Part shown: in pieces, positions 57,601 to 64,000 of the stretch
Layout of the letters: every line of letters begins with the position of its first letter
How positions within the stretch are numbered: position 1 is the first letter of the stretch
NCBI RefSeq assembly: GCF_901000735.1
Contig: NC_081542.1
Span: forward strand, 20,847,093 to 20,911,092
Length of the DNA stretch: 64,000 nucleotides
Reading direction: 5' to 3'
Source: Corylus avellana
Lineage: Eukaryota; Streptophyta; Magnoliopsida; Fagales; Betulaceae
Notes under the pieces: model-generated
Databases searched by the model: none
What the model was told of the DNA's origin: nothing
The model's input: only the letters and a program-made list of their open reading frames with translations
Program-made: the position numbers and the translations under genes

Positions 57601-57753
57601 GGCTCTGTAGAAAATATGAAATGCAAGTCAAATGAAAGGGTAGGAAAATCGTTGAAGGTTCCATGGATTGAGCAAATAAAGACTCTGATGTTCTTGGTAT
57701 TCCATCAAGACTTGCAGTGGTGTATACATATTCGCATTTTTTTCGCTTTGTGA
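54699..57753 (+). pseudogene. Gene C: decayed ankyrin PGG membrane protein gene
   Basis: Exons by homology: 54699-54780 (27 codons, phase 1), 55340-55683, 55825-55980, about 56479-56881, and 56965-57753. Exon 2 lacks about 40 codons present in A and B (it jumps from ALIEEDQ to MALHIAAQSG) and has two in-frame stops, where B has S (MVSYL) and R (FERLT). Exon 3 is out of frame, and exon 4 has lost its acceptor and carries TGA and TAG. Exon 5 is fully open for 262 codons: four helices (VVATLIAIVVFTAAFTVPGG; VFFIAEVIAMVASSTSILVF; FLIGLTALFTSIVSMLVVFC; APILAITLASTSVTSVLLL), then a basic tail longer than in B. The ankyrin part is dead, but an exon 5 peptide could in principle be translated from a downstream ATG. 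Confidence 0.82.
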
Positions 57754-58432
57754 ACCCACAACTTCAAACATTTTGTATGGATTTATCAAGTGATGCACTC
57801 GAACTAATGGATGACTCTTCCGTACCGAGTCTACCGACTCACTTGGTAGCTTTATTTTGCCGTTTGTAACTTTTTTTTCTTTTTTCATTTCTCATTAGGT
57901 TATTGAATTGAATACCATTATTTTAAATATTTTACACAAAACAGAAAATTAATTGTTTTTTTGACTCTTGTTAATTAATAGCTTTTCAAATTTAAAGCCA
58001 TTATCAAATGCTAATTGAGGAAAAAATCATATCATTCATGTCCAACTGTGATATAATTAACATAGATTCCATTAAAAAGTCTAAAAATTTTATTGGACTC
58101 TACCTACAAAAATTAAAAGAACTTGACAAAAAAAAAAAAAAAATGGTATTATGGTGATGCCAAAAGATAATCCAATATAAGAACTGAACATAAAAGTTTA
58201 TATATCTGTTACTGAAATCTAAATCAGCATGGCATTATCAAAAGCTGAGATCCTGCTGAAAGAGACATATAAGTTGATGGTAATTTTGTATGTTTTTTTC
58301 CAAGGTATTGCATATTTGCGAAAAGAACTAGCTAGAATCGTTAATTAGCACTTGCAGTACGGGAGCATGAAGCATTTCTAGGTTAGACAGACAAAACATA
58401 TCCCAGCTAGGGAGGCCACATTTTAGGACATA
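57754..58432. other. 3' flank of gene C, no gene seen
   Basis: AT-rich DNA with an A run at about 58129-58142. Nothing further recognised. Confidence 0.5.
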
Positions 58433-58690
58433 AACGTAGACTTCTCTAATGGAAATGCCGTTTAGAAAATTGATTAATTGTTGGGAGCTATGAAATTCAA
58501 GTCATAAGAAAAGGAAGGAAATTGTTAGAGGCAATCAAGGGACGTTGAAAAAGGCAAAGGAAAGAATTGAGCAAATCAAGACTTTGATTGATGTTCATCT
58601 TAACTCTTTCCATCAAGACTTGCTGACATGCTGTGGTTTATTTATCTTGTGTTGGTTGTAGTCAAGCGGCTACTTAGTAGTATAGACTTT
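58433..58690 (+). pseudogene. Orphan 3' end of another ankyrin-family gene
   Basis: ACATAAACGTAGACTTCTCT, then GAAATTCAAGTCATAAG, AAAGGAAAGAATTGAGCA and TCCATCAAGACTTGCTGACA align with the tail and 3' UTR of gene B (46975-47195). No helix-coding sequence lies to the left, so only the end of a former copy remains. Confidence 0.6.
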
Positions 58691-58736
58691 GATTTATCAA
58701 TTGATTCACTCATACTATACTATGTGTTGTGAGTAA

Positions 58737-59216
58737 TGTTAAGTTCTATATTGAGAAAGTATAAAGAGAAATAGTAGTTAATATATTGAAGTGGACCCAA
58801 CTCCATAAGCTTAGATTTTTGAGCTAGAATGACGTTCAAATGTATATGTACATTAATGTATTATTGGTAAAATTTCATAGCCGTTTATCTCCCCAACAAG
58901 TGGTATCAAAGCTGCGTGCAAGTTAACTTCTTGGGAGGAGTGTATGGACACGTTTTATTTGGAGTTGCATTTTGTGTCCCTCTTGTGCAACTCTTGTACG
59001 CGTGACACTTTTGAAAATGTAAAAAGACTTATAAGGAGAGGGGGAGTTCAGCCAATATGGAAGAGACTCATAAGTAAATGAGAGATTGTTGTGGATGCAC
59101 TTGTGAGTGTTGAGTCTCACAATAAAAAAGTATAAAGAAAAAGAGTAGCAAATATACCTAAGTCGACTTAAGCCCATAAGCTTTGGCTTTCGGGCTTTAA
59201 GAAAAATTTCATTACC
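58737..59216 (+). mobile_element. TRIM element, copy 2 (different family)
   Basis: Two diverged direct repeats (TGTTAAGTTCTATATTGAG, then AAAGTATAAAGAGAAATAG, and TGTTGAGTCTCACAATAAA, then AAAGTATAAAGAAAAAGAG) start at 58737 and 59108. After the first is TGGTATCAAAGC (58901-58912), a tRNA-Met primer site. The interior is about 200 bp with no gene. Confidence 0.65.
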
Positions 59217-59600
59217 ACTCCTAAAAATTTGATAAACACTTTAATGTCTTAAAAAATTAGAAAAAAAAAAAAAAACCTTTACCGTTCTAAAAAAAATTAA
59301 AAAGAATATATTTGGTGTTTTTTGGGGTAAACTCCAAACTGTTTTTCCTAAAAAAATATGACATATAATTAATATTTAAACTTTTTTTTTGAAAAGATTT
59401 AAATCTTTAATAAAAAGAAAGATTCTTGTTTTCAACATGTACGTGTGACTTTCCTTCAATATTATTTCCTCAACTTCTTTTATTCCCTTTACTTTCTTTA
59501 TTCTCCTCAACTTTCAAGTTGTCTCCCAAATCTCCTCCTACTCAGTGCAACAATATTTGGGCACCCCCCTAAAATAAAAATTCTTTGCTCCGCTGCTACT

Positions 59601-59603
<3 letters not shown>

Positions 59604-59637
<34 letters not shown>
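59604..59637. repeat. (AT)n microsatellite
   Basis: About 16 AT units. The sequence before it (TTCTTTGCTCCGCTGCTACT) resembles the end of a common dispersed plant repeat. Confidence 0.9.
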
Positions 59638-59641
<4 letters not shown>

Positions 59642-60045
59642 GTGAATCACTCTCAGAAGTGCTTTAATATTGCGACATGTGGCGTGAACCATTTTTTAAA
59701 AAGGATAAACCAGTTTTTTAATGCATAATTTTTTAACCTATTTTTTAATAGTGAACCAGTTTTTCAATTGTGAACCGGTCATTAAATTAGTTTAATTAAA
59801 GACATTTAATTATCTTTCAATAAGTTTCCTTATATGTGATTTCATTAAATTCAAACAGTTAATGCACAATATTAAGTATTATTAATGTCCAAATCAAATA
59901 AGGAAATAAATAATATAAATCAAATTATTATGTATTAAAACTTTTAGTCACTTTAATATTTTTAATTCAAATTTAGAAAAGGCTTGAAGACGATTTTTTT
60001 TTTCTACATATACTTTGTGCATGTAATAATAGCTAATTTATAAAA

Positions 60046-60272
60046 TAAGGATAACACAACCATCTCCAAATAATTATAATTGAATATTAACTGTATTTGT
60101 AGGTTGTTTATTTTTTTTTTGCAGTTTGTTCTTTGATGAAAATTGCAACTTCTGAATTAAGATAATAAATTGTTTAGATTTTTAGTGGGCTAATGGAAGA
60201 TTATAGTGTGTTGCTTTGATTTTTGTGAAAAAAAAAAAGAAAGAATAGAAACTCTTTCGAAACAATAAAGAG
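60046..60272. repeat. Direct repeat, copy 1 of 2
   Basis: ATAAGGATAACACAACC, then TATTAACTGTATTTGTAGG, GGGCTAATGGAAGATTATAG and CTCTTTCGAAACAATAAAG match 60872-61112. AT-rich and non-coding. Confidence 0.8.
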
Positions 60273-60871
60273 ATAATTAAACATTAAACCTGAGAGGATT
60301 TATCTAATCGCGTTAAGTGCTGAGTGCAATATTTTGTTTTATTTGGTACTTATAAAATAAAAAGATTTTGTTTATTTTTGCATTGTATTTGATTTCATCT
60401 AGGGTTTCTATTTAATAGAAAATTTTGTTCCTTTGATTTATCTTTGTGTATCTATGTATAAATTTTTCACGACAGTAAATTGATTATTTTTATGTTTCTA
60501 CAGAATAATAAGGCCTACAAAATAAACATCTCCTAATTATTTCGGATATTTTTTTTCTCTCTCAGAGATTTAACTTCTTTTTCTTTTCTTTTCTTTTTCT
60601 CTCTCTTCCCACGTCTCTCTCTCAATTCTTCAAATATAACAACCTAAAAAATCAACGTGAAGTAATTCTTCTATTAATCTTCCATATGTATGTTTTTTAT
60701 TTGAGAAAAACTACAACTTAAAGAATTAACTTTTAACATTTCAAAAATAATAATAACCTAAAAACTCAATCCCCACGTAATTCTTATTTTTAACATTTCA
60801 AAAATGCAATTTTTTAAAAAATCAATTTTTAAAATCGTACTTATTAAAACTGCAATCTCAAACGAATCCTT
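60273..60871. other. Spacer between direct repeats, no gene
   Basis: AT-rich DNA with a C/T-rich stretch (60550-60630). No motif. Confidence 0.4.
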
Positions 60872-61112
60872 AATAAGAGTAACGCAACCCTCTCCACATA
60901 ATTATAACTGAGTATTAACTGTATTTGTAGGTTGTTTATTTTATTTATTTCTATTTTTTTTAGTTTCTTATTTGATGAAAATTGCAACTTCGAAATTAAG
61001 ATAATAAATTGTTTGGATTAGTGGGCTAATGGAAGATTATAGAGTGTTTATTTGATTTTTGTGCAAAAAAAAGAATAAAAACTCTTTCGAAACACTAAAG
61101 AGATATCACATC
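60872..61112. repeat. Direct repeat, copy 2 of 2
   Basis: Counterpart of 60046-60272 with small indels in the T runs. The 830-bp spacing could reflect a local duplication or the ends of an unknown element. Confidence 0.8.
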
Positions 61113-61980
61113 AATAATATCAGAATTTCCTACTAATTTTCTATTAATATTTTGATAATCAGAATTCAAGTTTTTTTCTTGCTATTTTTTTTTTCTTTTA
61201 TACTTTTCATTAAGTACATGCTCAGGAATATACTGGTGTATAACATTTAGTATGTATTTTATTAAAAGAGGCATGATATATTTTTGCACACATTTATTTT
61301 AACTTATAATGAAAAGTAAAATGGGATGCGTTTAAGTTTTTAAAAATTAAATTATAATGAAGAATCCCACAGATAATTGAAAGAGCTGGCCAATGCAATT
61401 GTTTAAATTTTTTAGTTTTATAACCTTTATAGTTAAAATTATTGTGGCTGAAACGCTACCAAACAAATTGCTTATTCTGTAGTATAAGATTTGAAAGAGA
61501 AAAGTGAAAAATGAAAGTACAAAACGTCTGATCAGTGTTGTGTCTTTCCAAATTAATTGTACCTTAATTACACACTGGAGCTTTTGTTTATCAAAAGAAA
61601 CTCATAAAAAAAAAAAAAAAAAGTAACTATTAAAGTGACCATTAAAGTAACTAAAAAAAAAAAAAAAAGATATGCTATTGTGATGGTACTTTTTTCTTCT
61701 TTTGGTTGTTGGATTTGGAACAGGTTTGTTATTTTATCTTTTGTATCAATTAAGAAGGTAAACGACTATCTTAATCGATACAAATTAAAAGATCCCCACG
61801 TTTTAGTGCCTGCGAGGGAGGATGGGTTTTTTTTGCCATGGTCCATCTTTTTTTGGGGCTTACTGATCAAGCTTTTAGGTTACGTGATAAGAACACACAA
61901 AACTTTACCGTCGTTATGAATTTCTTATCAGAGTACAAACATCACATTGTGACAAAAAGAAAAGAAAAGTAATTACTTCA

Positions 61981-62022
<42 letters not shown>

Positions 62023-62621
62023 GTTTTGATAATTTTCATTCACATTTTTTTTTTTTTTTTATATAATTAGAGTATCCGGGGCTTCACTCTGACTAAATCT
62101 CCAGGGCATCACGCAAATTAAAGCGCCTTTTCCTTGTTGGTTGGCGTGGCTGCATAATATTATTTGCACTAAAAAAAAGTCAAAGCATAATCCTAATGTT
62201 TCATGAGGTACCATTGCCAAGTCACTATGCATAAATTCAGAAGCAACAATAATAAGTATAATAGAATGTGAATATTAATTTGAAGACTAAAGATATACAT
62301 ATTGATAGTGATGGTGGACTAGCTCGTTGTTAGTTTCCTGTATTCCTACATTTATGATTAATGGAGCTACATTTTGAGGACCACATTGTTCGCCCAGCCC
62401 CGCCCCAACCCTCCTCTTTGAGCAATCTTTTTACAAAGTACTTGGGTTCTATTTTTTTTTTTTTTTTCTTTTTAAATATTATCGCAATTTAACATGAAGA
62501 CCGTTACCTGATGTTTATACAAAAAGATATAAACAGAATGAAAGCAAGCTGCCTGGAAGTAATCCGTAATTTCACTTTAGGCCTCTGGATTTCGTTAACT
62601 GACAAATTAAGGTATGGATTG
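61113..62621. other. AT-rich DNA, no confident gene
   Basis: Contains two A runs (61607-61668), an (AT)n tract at 61982-62020 and a 94-codon open frame (61635-61919) without motif that begins in polyA. 62585-62621 resembles 3405-3445 and is probably a remnant of the family upstream region. Confidence 0.45.
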
Positions 62622-62956
62622 TATCAGACAACTCAAAGTTAGAGTTGGCTGCACGTGTGTTAAAACATTAACTTAACTTCTTTAATTAATCAATTAGTTT
62701 CAGTTTGAACTGTTTTCTGTTCATTCTGTTTAGTCAGTTCTAAAGTTAGTTAAGTTAGTTTAGTTCTGGATTCTTTTTATCAATGTAACAGAGTATATAA
62801 GTTGGATCCTTTCATCATAATCATTATGATCGAATATACAGTGAGCATAATTCTCTCACTTTCTCTCAACTTGTCTTCTTCTTTTTTTCCTTCTTCGTTT
62901 CTGTTCTTCAACATTCTGTTTCGCCATTGTTGCAACAGAGTAAGCTTTACTTGACA
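62622..62956 (+). mobile_element. Solo LTR of 335 bp upstream of pseudogene D
   Basis: The 5-bp sequence GATTG occurs on both sides (62617-62621 and 62957-62961). The end reads CTTGACA; the start TATCAGACAAC is one substitution from the expected TGTCA. A TATA box TATATAAG lies at 62794, and a pyrimidine-rich tail (TTTCTCTCAACTTGTCTTC) follows, as in copia LTRs. Confidence 0.65.
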
Positions 62957-63173
62957 GATTGGGTTATTATTTTTCTATGAAAAATGATTGATGTCAATAA
63001 TTTGTTTATATTTTTTATATCTTTTCCTACAAAATGTTGGTATACCTACTTTTTACAGCCAGCTTCATCTAATCACCTAATTAGGAATTCTATACATATA
63101 CATATTACCAGATTGATTGTGCATTAATTAATTTATTTTATCTCATTTTATTTCCAAAGAAACAAGAAAAAAA

Positions 63174-64000
63174 ATAGAAGAAGGTGCTATCAACAAGCCT
63201 CAAGAAGACTGGAGCAGATAGTGTCTCGAGGGAAGATTTTGAAAATAAAGGAAATAGGAGTAAGTGCTTGATCTCTCTTTCTCTCAAGTCATATGTAGTC
63301 ACATAGACATGTGAGTCATGTGACAGAGTTTTAAAGACCATATTATAAGGATTTCTTCACCTACCTTTTGACGATGATCAAATTAATTTGCTGTTTTTAT
63401 GGACATATAAAGCATTGAAAATTCTGGAAATAGATTCAAACATAGCAACTGCCGACACTTCATATGGCCCGTGTGGGTGGAGAGCTTGGAAATGTTCGCC
63501 AAGAAACCTTTTAAAATTGGCAGCGAAAGTCAGCTATCATTCTGGAAAAGTCGCTTAAATTCCTGTTTGTTTGCCTCAAACCCAAACTTCTCTAATTGCA
63601 CATGCATGCATAAGCGACATTTTCCAAGTATTTGTTTTATTACATTAATCACAACTTGATGACAATTTTACTCAAATTACCTTGGCATGGGAAAATGCTC
63701 TTATTTGATTTCATCAAATCTTTAGATGATATCTACTTCTCAACTATGGAATATTCTATTACATGAGTTTTTTTGTATTTGACTGTCTCAATCTACAGTA
63801 ATACTTGTAACCGTTTCTTTCCTACACTCACAACAACACTGTTTTTTTTTTCCCCTTAATTTTTTGGGGAAAGCTAGCACTTCTTTTAACCTAAATTCAA
63901 ATGATAGAAGAGATTTAAAGTCGGTTTATGCAAAGACAAAACACATCTTAAGAAGTCAATAATTAGGAAACAATTCAGGAGCTACATTTAATGATTTAGT
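63174..64000 (+). pseudogene. Gene D: ankyrin-family pseudogene, running off the right edge
   Basis: The leader CACCTAATTAGGAATTCTAT, then TTTCCAAAGAAACAAG, is the same as before exon 1 of C and E, but the start codon is ATA at 63174. Exon 1 (63174-63259) has stops. A deletion then removes the rest of intron 1, exon 2 and most of intron 2. Exon 3 (about 63405-63564) is recognisable (GCATTGAAAATTCTGG, then AGCAACTGCCGAC), but its acceptor GGACAG|ATATAGC is now GGACATATAAAGC, so the AG is lost. The remaining bases match intron 3 of B and C (ATTACATTAATCACAACTT, then CTTGGCATGGGAAAATGCTC). Confidence 0.75.

Noticed and set aside
61635..61919. 94-codon frame beginning in a lysine run
   Set aside because: Starts inside a polyA tract and has no motif or gene-like context.

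Overview
This window reads as nuclear DNA of a flowering plant, most likely a woody eudicot; the eudicot part is inference from style and repeat content. It is AT-rich, has short exons with GT-AG introns, and is crowded with plant-type mobile elements: LTR retrotransposons primed by tRNA-Met, TRIMs, an L1-type LINE, CACTA, MULE-like MITEs and (AT)n microsatellites. There are four 100-base assembly gaps. I saw no tRNA, rRNA or CRISPR.

The host genes form one tandem family: ankyrin-repeat membrane proteins of the ACD6/ITN1 type (ankyrin repeats followed by a PGG domain with four membrane helices). They share a five-exon plan: a short variable exon 1 ending in phase 1; exon 2 of about 470 nt with ankyrin repeats; exon 3 of 150-170 nt; exon 4 of about 430 nt with more ankyrin repeats, ending ...WFK; and exon 5 with the PGG domain. 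Copies: an orphan exon 1 (3984-4032); gene A (12588-16006, open but cut by an assembly gap before its membrane domain); an orphan promoter plus first exon, E (24591-24704, with an inverted second copy at 16304-16417); gene B (35697-47013, with an 8.5 kb intron full of transposons and a frameshift in exon 4); gene C (54699-57753, a pseudogene whose last exon is open); an orphan 3' end (58433-58690); and gene D (63174 to the right edge, a pseudogene). Stretches upstream of the copies are duplicated as well (5760-7190, 9020-9990 and 50350-51400), so the tandem duplication units included promoters.

Layout. 1-2318: a non-autonomous LTR element with degenerate gag. 2319-12500: gene remnants, tandem repeats and MITEs. 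12588-16006: gene A. 16107-24901: a base-perfect inverted repeat with 3842-bp arms, whose ends coincide with two gaps and which is probably a scaffolding artefact. 25001-31642: a polyA retroposon with its target duplication, then a second LTR element of the first family carrying a nested 2.1 kb solo LTR. 32400-35600: a TRIM and a CACTA transposase remnant. 35697-47013: gene B, with a solo LTR and a LINE in intron 3. 48600-53000: nested MITEs, the duplicated upstream block and a solo LTR. 53050-58700: gene C and an orphan 3' end. 58737-62956: a second TRIM, a direct repeat and a solo LTR. 63174-64000: gene D.

The biology on view is birth and decay of a defence-type ankyrin membrane gene cluster under heavy transposon invasion. 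Family assignments rest on motifs read by eye; no database search was run.
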